Part shown: piece after piece, positions 24,190 to 32,001 of the stretch
How positions within the stretch are numbered: position 1 is the first letter of the stretch
How the letters are laid out: every line of letters starts with the position of its first letter
Origin: CAYLPU01 sp964385635
GTDB taxonomy: Bacteria > Chloroflexota > Anaerolineae > B4-G1
NCBI GenBank assembly: GCA_964385635.1
Contig: CAYLPU010000003.1
Location: 30,461 to 94,460, forward strand
Direction: 5' to 3'
DNA length: 64,000 nucleotides
The notes under the pieces: generated by a model
What the model was told of the DNA's origin: nothing
The model's input: the letters and a program-made list of their open reading frames with translations, nothing else
Databases searched by the model: none
Position numbers and translations under genes: made by a program

Positions 24190-25126
24190 CCGACTTATCC
24201 AGTCGGCGCACCATCCCCTGCTTATATGTCACGTCGCCCCTGATGGCGATGCCGTCGGTAGCCTGACGGGCCTGGGCCGGGCTTTACGTAAGATGGGCCT
24301 GGAGCCGATTATGGCCTGCTCAGACCCCATCCCTGCTCGGTTCAACTACATCCCTGGCGTCGAGGCTGTAGTGGGGTCTGTGAACAGTTCCTTTGATCTG
24401 GTCATCTCTCTTGACTGCTCCGACCTGGAGAGACTCGGCGACTTTCCACAGATGCCAGCGTTCGGGAGCGCACCGCTGCTAAACATCGATCACCACCTGA
24501 CCAACCTGAATTTCGGCACTGTCAACCTGGTGGATCACCAGGCCTCGTCCACTGCCGAAATCGTGTTGCGGCTGTTGGAGTACATGGCTGTGCCGCTCGA
24601 CGCCAAGCTGGCCACTTGCCTGTTGATCGGCATCGTTGCTGATACACGCGGCTTCCGCACGAACAATGTCACCATCCAGATAATGGAGGCCGCGCTGCGG
24701 TTGATGATGGCCGGGGCCTTGCTTCCCTATGTCACACAGCACAGTCTTGACCGCCGTTCGACTACTTCGATCCTCCTGTGGAGAGCAGCGATGGCTCTGT
24801 TGCAGATCGAAGACCGCGTGATCTGGACCAGTATCCCGCTGGTGATGCGCCGCGCGGTGGGCCACACGGGCAACGGTGACGCTGGATTGGTCAGTTTCCT
24901 CGTCGGCACCAACGACGCTGACATTGCCGTCGTCTTCACCGAGCGCGAAAACGGTCGCATCGAGGTCGGGTTACGCGCTATGCCTGGCTTCGACGTCGCC
25001 CAGGTGGCGCTTCAACTCGGCGGCGGCGGTCACGCCCTCGCCGCTGGATGTACCCTTCCCGGACCACTGGAGGAGGCCCAGACCCGGGTGCTGACCGTGC
25101 TCCAGAATGTAGTGCGCAATGCATGA
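24152..25126 (+). CDS. DHH-family phosphoesterase (NrnA/oligoribonuclease-like)
   Basis: Metal-dependent nuclease/phosphatase of the bifunctional oligoribonuclease-pAp phosphatase type, degrading nanoRNA and 3',5'-bisphosphonucleosides. Seen: the APDGDAVGS metal motif (residues about 30-38), VISLDCSD, the DHH triad in LLNIDHHLTN, a further Asp in IVADTRGF, and the DHHA1 end GGGGHALAAGC. Length 324 aa is typical. A GTG start inside rbfA is used, giving a 38-base overlap; the conserved region begins about 18 residues later, so the N-terminus is tentative. Genes of this family regularly lie between rbfA and truB. Confidence 0.92.
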   Translation: MTTKTNTTLKQASRLIQSAHHPLLICHVAPDGDAVGSLTGLGRALRKMGLEPIMACSDPIPARFNYIPGVEAVVGSVNSSFDLVISLDCSDLERLGDFPQMPAFGSAPLLNIDHHLTNLNFGTVNLVDHQASSTAEIVLRLLEYMAVPLDAKLATCLLIGIVADTRGFRTNNVTIQIMEAALRLMMAGALLPYVTQHSLDRRSTTSILLWRAAMALLQIEDRVIWTSIPLVMRRAVGHTGNGDAGLVSFLVGTNDADIAVVFTERENGRIEVGLRAMPGFDVAQVALQLGGGGHALAAGCTLPGPLEEAQTRVLTVLQNVVRNA

Positions 25127-25172
25127 TCATGCCCCACGTTTCACGCTTCCCAGGCGTGCTCAGTAACGCACT

Positions 25173-26162
25173 ATGACCGACGGGTTCCTCAACCTCAACA
25201 AACCACGAGGACTAACCTCTCACGACGTCGTGGACCGTGTCCGCAGGCTGACCGGTGTCCGCCGTGTGGGTCACGCTGGCACGCTTGATCCGCTGGCGAC
25301 GGGCGTGTTACTCGTCTGTGTCGGGCGGGCCACCCGCGTATCCGAGTACCTGATGACCGGGCAGAAGGTTTACCACGCCCGCTTGCGGCTAGGTGTCGCC
25401 ACCGATACCTACGATGCTGAGGGACAGGTGGTGGCGGAAGCAGAGGTCGAGGTGAGTCGCGCCCAGGTCGAGGCAGCACTGGCGCAGTTCCGGGGCAGGA
25501 TCACCCAGGTGCCGCCGGTGTACTCGGCGCTCAAGCACAAGGGCACGCCGCTTCACCGGCTGGCCCGCCGAGGCGTCGATGTGGAACGGATTTCTTTTCT
25601 CAAGGCACGCCAGGTGGATGTCTTTCGGCTGGAATTGACCGGCTGGGGGCCGCCGGAGTGCACGTTGGAGGTGACCTGCTCGCCGGGGACCTACGTACGC
25701 GCGCTGGCCCACGACCTGGGGCAAGCCCTCGGTTGCGGGGGCCACCTCACCGGACTGACTCGCCTGGCAAGTGGTGACTTCCGGCTGGATGCCGCCATCA
25801 CGTTGGAGGAATTCGCCCAGGCGTCCGCTGAGGGCCGTTGGCCCGACCTGCTGTACCCGATAGACGCGGCGCTGACCCGCTTCCCGGCGCTGTATCTGGA
25901 TACGGAGGCGGCGCGGCGGCTCTGCGCAGGACAGGCAGTGGAGGTGGGGGAGACTTCGCCGAGCCCAGTCGAGGCGTGTGGAGGTGTGCGGGTGGAGGTG
26001 GACGAGAGGAATGAGGCTGCTGGCCTGGTCCGCGCCTACGGGCCTGACAGGACCTTCCTGGCTCTCGTGGCTTATGACCCGGCGACTCGCCGCTGGCGGC
26101 CTCGCAAGGTGTTCCACACGTGGCGTCCTGAGCCTGTCGAAGGGCCGGAGGGTTTCTTCTGA
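25173..26162 (+). CDS. truB: tRNA pseudouridine-55 synthase
   Basis: Makes pseudouridine in the T-loop of elongator tRNAs. Seen: GFLNLNKPRGLTSHDVVDRV, the catalytic Asp in GHAGTLDPLATGVLLVCVG (motif II), the Tyr-containing KVYHARLRLG segment, VPPVYSALKHKG and SPGTYVRALAHDLG. Length 329 aa. The last residues, after HTWR, come from a dispersed CCTGAGCCTGTCGAAGGG unit (26127-26144) that replaces the natural C-terminus. The gap before it carries TTTCACGCTTCCC repeat sequence. It precedes ribF by two bases. Confidence 0.95.
   Translation: MTDGFLNLNKPRGLTSHDVVDRVRRLTGVRRVGHAGTLDPLATGVLLVCVGRATRVSEYLMTGQKVYHARLRLGVATDTYDAEGQVVAEAEVEVSRAQVEAALAQFRGRITQVPPVYSALKHKGTPLHRLARRGVDVERISFLKARQVDVFRLELTGWGPPECTLEVTCSPGTYVRALAHDLGQALGCGGHLTGLTRLASGDFRLDAAITLEEFAQASAEGRWPDLLYPIDAALTRFPALYLDTEAARRLCAGQAVEVGETSPSPVEACGGVRVEVDERNEAAGLVRAYGPDRTFLALVAYDPATRRWRPRKVFHTWRPEPVEGPEGFF
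26127..26144. repeat. CCTGAGCC-GTCGAAGGG dispersed repeat at the truB 3' end
   Basis: CCTGAGCCTGTCGAAGGG. Reverse-complement variants occur in frame at 42299-42322 (permease) and 48299-48321 (ABC ATPase linker). All three copies in this window are inside coding sequence. Confidence 0.75.
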
Positions 26163-26164
26163 AC

Positions 26165-27148
26165 ATGGCAATGCGCGTCGTCCACGATGGCTCGACTGAG
26201 CTCACCGAAGTCCTGAAGCAGGCCCAACTATCCGCTCGCTCGCACCTGGCTATCGGCGTCTTCGATGGCGTTCACTGTGGCCACCAACAACTCATCACCG
26301 GCCTGGTGAAGGCGGCTCACTCGACGGGCAACGTCGCCGTCGTTCTCACCTTCGACCCCCACCCGGCGACCACGCTAGGCCACGAACCACTGCCTCTGCT
26401 GACGACGGTGGAGGAGCGCGCCAGGTTACTGGCCGCATTGGGGCTCGATATCATGGTCGTACTCCCCTTCACCCCGGCCACTGCCCGCATCCCGGCCACT
26501 GATTTCGTCGAGGCCCTGGTTCACCACCTCCGCCTGGCCGAACTGTGGAGCGGTCCAGACTTCGCACTCGGCCATCGGCGCGAGGGGGACATCCCGTTCT
26601 TGCTCCGCTTGGGGGCAGAGCGCGGGTTCGCTGTACACGTCGTCGATCCGCTGATGTGGGAGGGGGCCACGGTGAGCAGTGGCCGCGTGCGGGCTGCGCT
26701 GAAGGCAGGGGACATCCCCCAGGCAACGGGCTGTCTGGGCCGTCCCTACCGGCTGACGGGCGTCATCACCCCTCTCCAGCCCCCCCCTCCAGGGGAAATG
26801 GAGCAGGAGGGGCACAGCATCGGAGCGCCCACGGTCAATATCTCCCCTCCGCCTGAGCGGTTGGTTCCCGCCTGTGGAGTCTATGCCTGCCTGGCACAAG
26901 CCGGACGATTGGGGACTCGCCCGGCGGTGGTAAATATCGGCATTCGATCCACACCTGGCGGATGTGCACCGGTCGTCGAAGCGCGCCTACTCGATTTCGA
27001 GGGCGACCTCTGCAACCAGGCACTGGCGCTCGATTTCATCGCTCGTCTGCAAGATGAACGGGCCTTTCCCACCCACGAAGCGTTGATAGCACAGGTCCGC
27101 GACGATGCCACTCAGGCGCGGACTATCTTCGTGAGGCGTGGGGCGTGA
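26165..27148 (+). CDS. ribF: Bifunctional riboflavin kinase/FMN adenylyltransferase
   Basis: Converts riboflavin to FMN and FAD. The N-terminal FAD synthetase domain shows IGVFDGVHCGHQQLI (nucleotidyltransferase signature), LTFDPHPA and GPDFALGHRREGDI. The C-terminal flavokinase domain shows GAPTVNI, GVYACLA, VVNIGIRSTP and the ending DFEGDLCNQALALDFIARLQ. Length 327 aa. Odd: the loop normally reading as a G-D-G-R-G-R-like stretch before the P-T-x-N motif is replaced by TPLQPPPPGEMEQEGHSIGA, partly encoded by a CCCCTCCAGGGG palindrome at 26784-26795. Kinase efficiency may be altered, though the PTxN metal motif remains. Confidence 0.92.
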   Translation: MAMRVVHDGSTELTEVLKQAQLSARSHLAIGVFDGVHCGHQQLITGLVKAAHSTGNVAVVLTFDPHPATTLGHEPLPLLTTVEERARLLAALGLDIMVVLPFTPATARIPATDFVEALVHHLRLAELWSGPDFALGHRREGDIPFLLRLGAERGFAVHVVDPLMWEGATVSSGRVRAALKAGDIPQATGCLGRPYRLTGVITPLQPPPPGEMEQEGHSIGAPTVNISPPPERLVPACGVYACLAQAGRLGTRPAVVNIGIRSTPGGCAPVVEARLLDFEGDLCNQALALDFIARLQDERAFPTHEALIAQVRDDATQARTIFVRRGA

Positions 27149-27186
27149 AACGTGAAATGATCAGTGTGATCAGTGCCTTCAGTGTT
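27149..27186. repeat. Repeat-filled gap between convergent genes
   Basis: The space between ribF and the reductase gene contains GATCAGTGTGATCAGTGCC and a CAGTGTTTTAGTGG end, after a GCGTGAAACGTGAAATG tract that overlaps the ribF stop. No gene or clear terminator was seen. Confidence 0.5.
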
Positions 27187-28020
27187 TTAGTGGTCCTGCA
27201 GCCCCCGCTCCCGACGCGCTTTGGCGATGATACGGTCGAAGTACCAGCGAAAGAGACCGGTGAGGCCGTTGGAGAGCAGGAAGTAGAGCCGTGTGTCGAG
27301 GCTGGGCAGGATGTACACCTGTCGTCGCTTGATGCCGCGCACCAGCGCCTGGGCGACCTGATCGGCCGTCAGTGCCCGGGCCGCCCCGGCGATGCGGCGA
27401 GTCTCCAGAGGCTTGAACTGGTTCTCGTAGTGGAGTTGAGGCGTGTCGGTGTCGGGTGGGAAGATGATGGATACGTGGATGGAGTAGGGCTTCATCTCCG
27501 CGCGCAACACGTCCGAGAAGCCGCGCACGGCGAACTTGGCCGCGCTGTAGGCGGTGTAGCCGAACACCCCCAGGAATCCAGCCACCGACGAGAAGTTGAC
27601 GATGTGACCGCTGCGCCGCTCCATCATCATAGGCAGGACCGCCTTGATCGGGTGTAACGTGCCGAAGAAGTCCACGTCCATCGTACTGTGGAAGGTCTCC
27701 AACCCCAATTCCTCAAAGTAGCCGGGATGGGCGAAGCCGGCAGCGTTGATCAGGATGTCGGGCGGGTGGCTGTCGGCGGTGAGGGCGGCGATGGCCCCCT
27801 GTGTCTGCTCCCAGTCCGTCACGTCGGCAGAATAGGCCCGGAGCCGCTGGGCTGGATTCTCCCGCAGGGGTTCCAACTCGGCCAGTGTCTCGTCCAGCAA
27901 CTCCTGGCGGCGGGCGATGATGGACACGTGGGCTCCGCGCCGGGTCAGCAGTCGGGCTGTGGCCCGGCCGATGCCGCTGGAGCCGCCGGTGATGATGGCG
28001 TGTTGGGTGTGAAAGTCCAT
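27187..28020 (-). CDS. 3-ketodihydrosphingosine reductase-like SDR
   Basis: NADPH-dependent classical SDR, 277 aa, predicted to reduce 3-ketodihydrosphingosine to sphinganine. Seen: the cofactor loop T11-G-G-S-S-G-I-G, an N-A-A-G motif (92-95), the catalytic Ser in NFSSVAG and Y158-x3-K162. The segment SIIFPPDTDTPQLHYEN followed by KPLETRRI closely matches the hallmark PPDTDTP...E...KPLET region of eukaryotic KDSR/FVT1. C-terminal hydrophobic stretch LYFLLSNGLTGLFRWYF suggests membrane association, as in KDSR. It lies 11 bases after the serine palmitoyltransferase gene on the same strand, with AAGGAGAG before its ATG. The gene pair strongly supports the role; activity is inferred. Confidence 0.82.
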   Translation of the reverse strand: MDFHTQHAIITGGSSGIGRATARLLTRRGAHVSIIARRQELLDETLAELEPLRENPAQRLRAYSADVTDWEQTQGAIAALTADSHPPDILINAAGFAHPGYFEELGLETFHSTMDVDFFGTLHPIKAVLPMMMERRSGHIVNFSSVAGFLGVFGYTAYSAAKFAVRGFSDVLRAEMKPYSIHVSIIFPPDTDTPQLHYENQFKPLETRRIAGAARALTADQVAQALVRGIKRRQVYILPSLDTRLYFLLSNGLTGLFRWYFDRIIAKARRERGLQDH

Positions 28021-28031
28021 GTTTTCTCTCC

Positions 28032-29213
28032 TTACCCGATGAGTCCCAAGGCCTGGCCCACCTCCCCAAACGTCGCCAGCACGCAGTCGAGTTGCTCGTC
28101 GGTGTGGGTCGCCATGTAACTGGTGCGCAGCAGCGCCGACTCCGGCGGCACCGCTGGCGAGATGACCGGGTTGGTATAGATCCCCGCCTCGTAGAGCGCC
28201 TTCCAGGCTACGAAGGTGCGCATGTCGTCGCCGATGATGACCGGGATGATGGGGGTCTCGCTACCACCTACGTTGAAACCCAACCGGCGGAATCCGGCCC
28301 GCATGCGCTCGCCGATCTGGTTGACCCGCGCGATGCGCTCCGGCTCCTCTTGCATCACCTCCAGCGCGGCCAGCGCGGCGGCTGTGTTGCCCGGCGGCAT
28401 GCTGGCGCTGAAGATCAGCGAACGGGCGTTGTGCTGGACGTAGTGGATCACGTCCTCCGCGCCAGCGATAAACCCGCCCAGGCTGGCGAAGGATTTGCTG
28501 AAGGTGCCCATGGTCAGGTCCACCTGATCGGTGAGGCCAAAGTGGGCCGCCGTGCCGCGTCCCCCGCCCAGCACGCCGACGGAATGGGCATCGTCCACCA
28601 TCAGCCGCGCTTCGTATTTCCGGCACAGCGGTACGATCTCCGGCAGCGGGGCGATATCGCCGCCCATGCTGAAAACGCCGTCCACGACCACCAGTTTGCC
28701 CGCGTCCCCCGGCAGTCCAGCCAGGACGCGCTCCAGATGGGCCATGTCGTTGTGGCGGAAGCGACGCATCTCACCGAAGGCCATCTGGCAGCCGTCCACG
28801 ATGCTGGCGTGATCCTCTTTATCGGTGACGACGAAATCGCCCCGACCCACCAGCGCCGAGATGGTGCCCACGTTGGTCTGATAGCCGGTGGAGAAGACCA
28901 GCACCGCCTCCATACCCACGAACTCGGCCAGCCGGTGCTCCAGTTCCAGGTGCAATTCCAGCGTGCCGTTGAGGAAACGGGAACCGGTACAACTAGTGCC
29001 ATACCGTCGTGTCGCCTCGATGGCGGCTTGGCGCACCCTGGGGTGCATGGTCAGGCCCAGGTAGTTGTTGGAGCCGATCATAATCAGGCGATGATTGCCT
29101 ACGGTGACTTCGGTGCCCTCGCTGTCGGTGAGAGGGATGAAATAGGGATACAGGCCGGCCGCCTGGATTTCCTTTGCCTGGGTAAAGGCCCGGCACTTGT
29201 CGAATAAATCCAT
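28032..29213 (-). CDS. spt: Serine palmitoyltransferase-like alpha-oxoamine synthase
   Basis: PLP enzyme condensing an amino acid with an acyl thioester; here most likely serine plus palmitoyl-CoA/ACP to 3-ketodihydrosphingosine. Seen: GSNNYLGLTMHPRV, the PLP-stacking H135, D207 and H210 in MVDDAHSVGVLG, and the Schiff-base K240 in GTFSKSFASLGG, a form common in SPT. Length 393 aa is typical. Family relatives (2-amino-3-ketobutyrate ligase, AONS) cannot be excluded by motif alone, but the adjoining KDSR-like reductase decides in favour of SPT. AAGGAGG lies seven bases upstream of the ATG. No ceramide synthase gene is in the window. Confidence 0.85.
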   Translation of the reverse strand: MDLFDKCRAFTQAKEIQAAGLYPYFIPLTDSEGTEVTVGNHRLIMIGSNNYLGLTMHPRVRQAAIEATRRYGTSCTGSRFLNGTLELHLELEHRLAEFVGMEAVLVFSTGYQTNVGTISALVGRGDFVVTDKEDHASIVDGCQMAFGEMRRFRHNDMAHLERVLAGLPGDAGKLVVVDGVFSMGGDIAPLPEIVPLCRKYEARLMVDDAHSVGVLGGGRGTAAHFGLTDQVDLTMGTFSKSFASLGGFIAGAEDVIHYVQHNARSLIFSASMPPGNTAAALAALEVMQEEPERIARVNQIGERMRAGFRRLGFNVGGSETPIIPVIIGDDMRTFVAWKALYEAGIYTNPVISPAVPPESALLRTSYMATHTDEQLDCVLATFGEVGQALGLIG

Positions 29214-29298
29214 CTGAATATCCTCCTTGCTTCTGCGTCGCTCAAGTTGCGCTGTTGTTTATAACACGGTATCATAGCCAGAGTTTCAGTAAAAGGCT

Positions 29299-29326
29299 TT
29301 TCCACGGGCGGTCCGTGGTGTATAAT
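29299..29326 (+). promoter_or_regulatory. Promoter for the quinate-dehydrogenase-like gene
   Basis: TATAAT at 29321-29326 with TTTCCA 16 bases upstream (29299-29304). AAGGAG (29347-29352) precedes the ATG at 29360. It lies in the divergent gap from the sphingolipid pair. Confidence 0.5.
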
Positions 29327-29359
29327 TGGAGGAGTTCATTCATTTTAAGGAGTTGCCTC

Positions 29360-30259
29360 ATGAAACGAGCGGTTAGCGTTAGCCTGGGAAGTCCCGCCCG
29401 CGACAAGCGGGTCGTTGTCACTTTCAAAGGAGAGCCGATCAGCGTCGAGCGCATTGGCACTGACGGCGACGTGGAGAAGGCTCGGCGCCTGTTCGCTGAA
29501 CTGGACGGCAAGGTCGATGCGCTGGGCGTGGGTGGAGCTGACCTGTATCTGCGCCTGGACGATCGCGAATACCCCCTGTACGCCGCGCTGAGACTGGTCA
29601 AGGACGTCCACCGAACGCCCGTGGTCGATGGTCGTGGGCTGAAGCACACACTGGAGCGGCGCGTTTTCGAGTTGGCAAAGGAGGCGCTGGGTGGTATACC
29701 CCATTTCCGCAGTGCCTTTGTCCCGGTGGCGGTTGACCGGTTGGGCCTGGCCCAGGCAGCAGCAGACGTTTCCGACGAAGTGGTTATTGGCGATCTCATG
29801 GTCGCTCTCGGTATCCCCATCGCCATACGGGGCATTGACCAGTTCCGCAAAGTGGCACGCGTGTTACTGCCCATCGTCAGCCACTTTCCCATGAGTATGA
29901 TCTTCTATGGAAGTGGTGGCGAAGAGCCCGATCCCAAGTACCAGCGGTACTGGGAGGCTGCCGATCTGATTGCCGGCGATTTTATGTTCATGTGCAAGTA
30001 TTTGCCCGACGACCTCACGGGCAAGACGGTCGTCACCAACACGACCACCGCCGATAACATCGAATTGCTGCGCGCGCGGGGCGTGCGCGAGGTAATCACG
30101 ACGACGCCCCGGTACGAGGGTCGTTCTTTCGGCACCAACATGATGGAGGCAGCGCTGACTGCTTACGCGGGCAAAGGCCGTCCCCTCAGCGACGACGAGC
30201 TAAACGAACTGATCGATGAACTCGATCTGCGGCCCAGCGTGCAGCGGCTGAACACGTAG
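29360..30259 (+). CDS. Conserved protein annotated elsewhere as quinate 5-dehydrogenase
   Basis: Cytosolic protein, 299 aa, beginning MKRAVSVSLGSPARDKRVVV and containing ERIGTDGDVEKARRLFAELD, GVGGADLYL, VVDGRGLKHTLERRV and an Asn/Thr-rich NTTTADNIELLRARGV before TTPRYEGRSFGTNMMEA. I recall this family from Chloroflexota and Firmicutes under the name quinate 5-dehydrogenase, but I see no canonical shikimate-dehydrogenase motif, so the enzyme name is weak. The late segment looks like a Rossmann-type ending. Single-gene transcript by position: own promoter and a terminator immediately after. Confidence 0.7.
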   Translation: MKRAVSVSLGSPARDKRVVVTFKGEPISVERIGTDGDVEKARRLFAELDGKVDALGVGGADLYLRLDDREYPLYAALRLVKDVHRTPVVDGRGLKHTLERRVFELAKEALGGIPHFRSAFVPVAVDRLGLAQAAADVSDEVVIGDLMVALGIPIAIRGIDQFRKVARVLLPIVSHFPMSMIFYGSGGEEPDPKYQRYWEAADLIAGDFMFMCKYLPDDLTGKTVVTNTTTADNIELLRARGVREVITTTPRYEGRSFGTNMMEAALTAYAGKGRPLSDDELNELIDELDLRPSVQRLNT

Positions 30260-30294
30260 AGGGGCCTTTTCAGCGCCCTCTTTAGCGCTTTTTA
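30258..30294 (+). terminator. Terminator after the quinate-dehydrogenase-like gene
   Basis: AGCGC (30272-30276) pairs with GCGCT (30285-30289) followed by TTTT; an alternative stem AGAGGG (30258-30263)/CCCTCT (30276-30281) overlaps it. Confidence 0.5.
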
Positions 30295-30350
30295 AGGCCA
30301 GTCAAGCCGTTTGCCCCCGAACTGAAATGCACCCCACTTGCTTACTGCAT

Positions 30351-30379
30351 TTGCCTTCTGAGCCAAAATCGTGTAGAAT
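30351..30379 (+). promoter_or_regulatory. Promoter of the Moco operon leader
   Basis: TTGCCT (30351-30356), 17-bp spacer, TAGAAT (30374-30379). Transcription would begin about 15 bases before the first riboswitch copy. Confidence 0.65.
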
Positions 30380-30401
30380 GGTTCACAATCACATACGGTG
30401 T

Positions 30402-30500
30402 CTCTTCTCCGACCCACCGCCCCTAAGGGCCGATCCTACGGGGGGTGGGCGATAGGGTATGGCTGGAAACGGCCACACCTCCCGTGCTTGGAAAGGAGAA
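30402..30500 (+). ncRNA. Moco-type riboswitch, copy 1
   Basis: Structured leader resembling the Moco/Tuco RNA motif that responds to molybdenum or tungsten cofactor. Seen: outer stem CTTCTCC/GGAGAAG, CCCACC pairing with GGTGGG, the GNRA-capped helix GGCTGGAAACGGCC at 30461-30474, then CTCCCGTGCTTGGAAAGGAG. A near-identical copy lies 250 bases downstream, with compensating changes in the outer and second stems. An intrinsic terminator follows directly, so this copy probably controls transcription. The genes downstream import molybdate/tungstate and make molybdopterin, which fits. Confidence 0.8.
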
Positions 30501-30519
30501 GGACGACGGGCAGCCAACG

Positions 30520-30558
30520 CGCCGGCGTCCACCTCTTTCCAGGTGGACGCCGGTTTTT
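30520..30558 (+). terminator. Strong intrinsic terminator after riboswitch copy 1
   Basis: CCGGCGTCCACCT (30522-30534), loop CTTTCC, AGGTGGACGCCGG (30541-30553), then TTTTT. A perfect 13-bp stem within a leader: the likely expression platform of copy 1. Confidence 0.88.
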
Positions 30559-30561
30559 GAC

Positions 30562-30640
30562 ATAGGACGCAGATCGCCGCAGATTTTCACAGATAGGACC
30601 AAAAAAAAGCAGCGTGTATCCGCGTTAATCTGCGTCCCCC
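30562..30640. repeat. CGCAGAT/ATCTGCG dispersed repeat between the two riboswitches
   Basis: ACGCAGATCGCCGCAGATTT, then CACAGATAGG, a run of A, and CGCGTTAATCTGCGTCCCC. The two ends are inversely related (GGACGCAGAT/ATCTGCGTCC). A cousin of the tract at 58668-58708. Confidence 0.65.
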
Positions 30641-30653
30641 ATAATATGCACAA

Positions 30654-30750
30654 GTCTCCGACCCATTACCCCCTAAGGGCTGTGCCTACGGGGGTTGGGC
30701 GACAGGGTGTGGCTGGAAACGGCCATGCCTCCCGTGCTTGGAAAGGAGAC
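30654..30750 (+). ncRNA. Moco-type riboswitch, copy 2
   Basis: Same core as copy 1: GGCTGGAAACGGCC at 30711-30724 and CTCCCGTGCTTGGAAAGGAG. The outer stem is GTCTCC/GGAGAC where copy 1 has TTCTCC/GGAGAA, i.e. base-pair covariation. No perfect terminator follows; the 137 bases to wtpA contain CCCCTT/AAGGGG complementarity (about 30785-30825), so this copy may act differently, perhaps on translation or with a weaker platform. Confidence 0.8.
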
Positions 30751-30887
30751 CTGGACCGATGTGAGCCTTCTCCTGCATCGCTCTCATCTGCCCCTTTCCA
30801 GCGCGGGCGAGAGGAGTAAGGGGGGTGATGGGATGTAAGTGAATGACAAATAGATAAACCAGAATCTCACAAGGAGAGAGACTCACA

Positions 30888-31934
30888 ATGGATAAGCGAA
30901 TTCTTTGGACACCTGTAGTCCTGATGGTGGTGCTGGCTCTGGTGGCCGGCTGTACGTCGCCAACGGACGTGGATATATCTGATCAGCCGACTGCCGCCCC
31001 TGGGCAACCGACGGCTGCCCCCGAGCAGCCGGCCCTGGAGGGCAAACTGATCGTCTTCCACGCCGGCAGCCTGAGCGTGCCGATGCAGGCCCTGGCGGAG
31101 GCTTTTCAGGCCAGGCACCCCGACGTGACCTTCGAGACCGAGGCCTCTGGCAGCAACGCCGCCGCCCGCAAGATCAGCGAGTTGGAGCGCGAGGCCGACC
31201 TGATGATGTCGGCCGACTACACGGTCATTGACAAGTTGTTGATCCCCGACTTCGCCGACTGGAATATCCAGTTCGCCCGCAACACGATGGTCATCGCCTA
31301 CACTGACCAGTCTTTGTACGCCGGCGAGATCAACGCCGACAACTGGTACGAGATCCTCACCCGCGACGGCGTGATCTACGGCCACTCTGACCCCGACGCC
31401 GACCCCTGTGGCTACCGCACGCTTTTGGTCTGGCAACTGGCCGAGGCGCACTACGGAGTGCCCGGATTGAACGGTACGCTGGAGGAGCACTGCCCGCCGG
31501 AGAACGTGCGCCCCAAGTCGGTGGAGTTGATCGCGCTCCTGGAGTCGGGCGACATGGATTACGCCTGGGAGTACCGGTCGGTGGCCGTGCAACACGGCAT
31601 GAAGTTCGTCGAACTGCCGGACGAGATCAACCTGAGTTTGGTCGAGCACACCGACTTCTACAGCCAGGCGACGGTGGAGATCGCCGGCAAGGAGCCGGGG
31701 ACGACCATGACGATGGTGGGTAAGCCCATCGTCTACGGCGTGACTATCCCCAGGAACGCACCCAGCCCGGACCTGGCCCTTGAGTTCGTCAAGTTCCTCG
31801 TCGGCCCGGAGGGGCAGGCGATCATGGAGCAGATGGGCCAGCCGCCCATCGTTCCGCCAGTTGCTGGTGACAAGGATGCACTCCCATTGGAGTTGCAACC
31901 GCTGATTGAGTCACCGGACACACTTGAGACGTGA
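30888..31934 (+). CDS. wtpA: Tungstate/molybdate ABC transporter substrate-binding lipoprotein
   Basis: Extracytoplasmic lipoprotein binding tungstate or molybdate. Signal peptide with lipobox LVAGC (Cys22), a PTAAP-type linker, then the binding fold. The diagnostics for the WtpA/archaeal ModA type rather than bacterial ModA are LIVFHAGSLSVPMQALAEAF, ADLMMSADYTVID, GHSDPDADPCGYRTLLVWQL and MDYAWEYRSVAVQHGMKFVE. Length 348 aa. AAGGAGAG at 30872-30879 precedes the ATG. First gene after the tandem riboswitches, so uptake is probably tied to cofactor status. Metal preference cannot be told from sequence. Confidence 0.92.
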   Translation: MDKRILWTPVVLMVVLALVAGCTSPTDVDISDQPTAAPGQPTAAPEQPALEGKLIVFHAGSLSVPMQALAEAFQARHPDVTFETEASGSNAAARKISELEREADLMMSADYTVIDKLLIPDFADWNIQFARNTMVIAYTDQSLYAGEINADNWYEILTRDGVIYGHSDPDADPCGYRTLLVWQLAEAHYGVPGLNGTLEEHCPPENVRPKSVELIALLESGDMDYAWEYRSVAVQHGMKFVELPDEINLSLVEHTDFYSQATVEIAGKEPGTTMTMVGKPIVYGVTIPRNAPSPDLALEFVKFLVGPEGQAIMEQMGQPPIVPPVAGDKDALPLELQPLIESPDTLET

Positions 31935-31992
31935 TACGTGATGCGTGAACGCGAGAACAAGAATCATGCATCACGTTTCACGCTTCACGTAG
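31931..31992. repeat. TTTCACGCTTCACG inverted tract between wtpA and wtpB
   Basis: GACGTGATACGTGATGCGTGA is followed about 25 bases later by its near complement, ATGCATCACGTTTCACGCTTC. The transcript can fold here, between the binding-protein and permease genes, a usual place for expression-tuning hairpins. Confidence 0.6.
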
Positions 31993-32001
31993 GACGAAAA
32001 T

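Noticed and set aside
28092..29207. 371-codon plus-strand open frame antisense to the serine palmitoyltransferase gene
   Set aside because: The opposite strand has an unmistakable PLP enzyme; the plus-strand translation shows no family pattern.
30445..30819. Open frame of 124 codons across the riboswitch leader
   Set aside because: It runs through two conserved RNA structures and an intrinsic terminator and contains the dispersed repeat; not protein-like.
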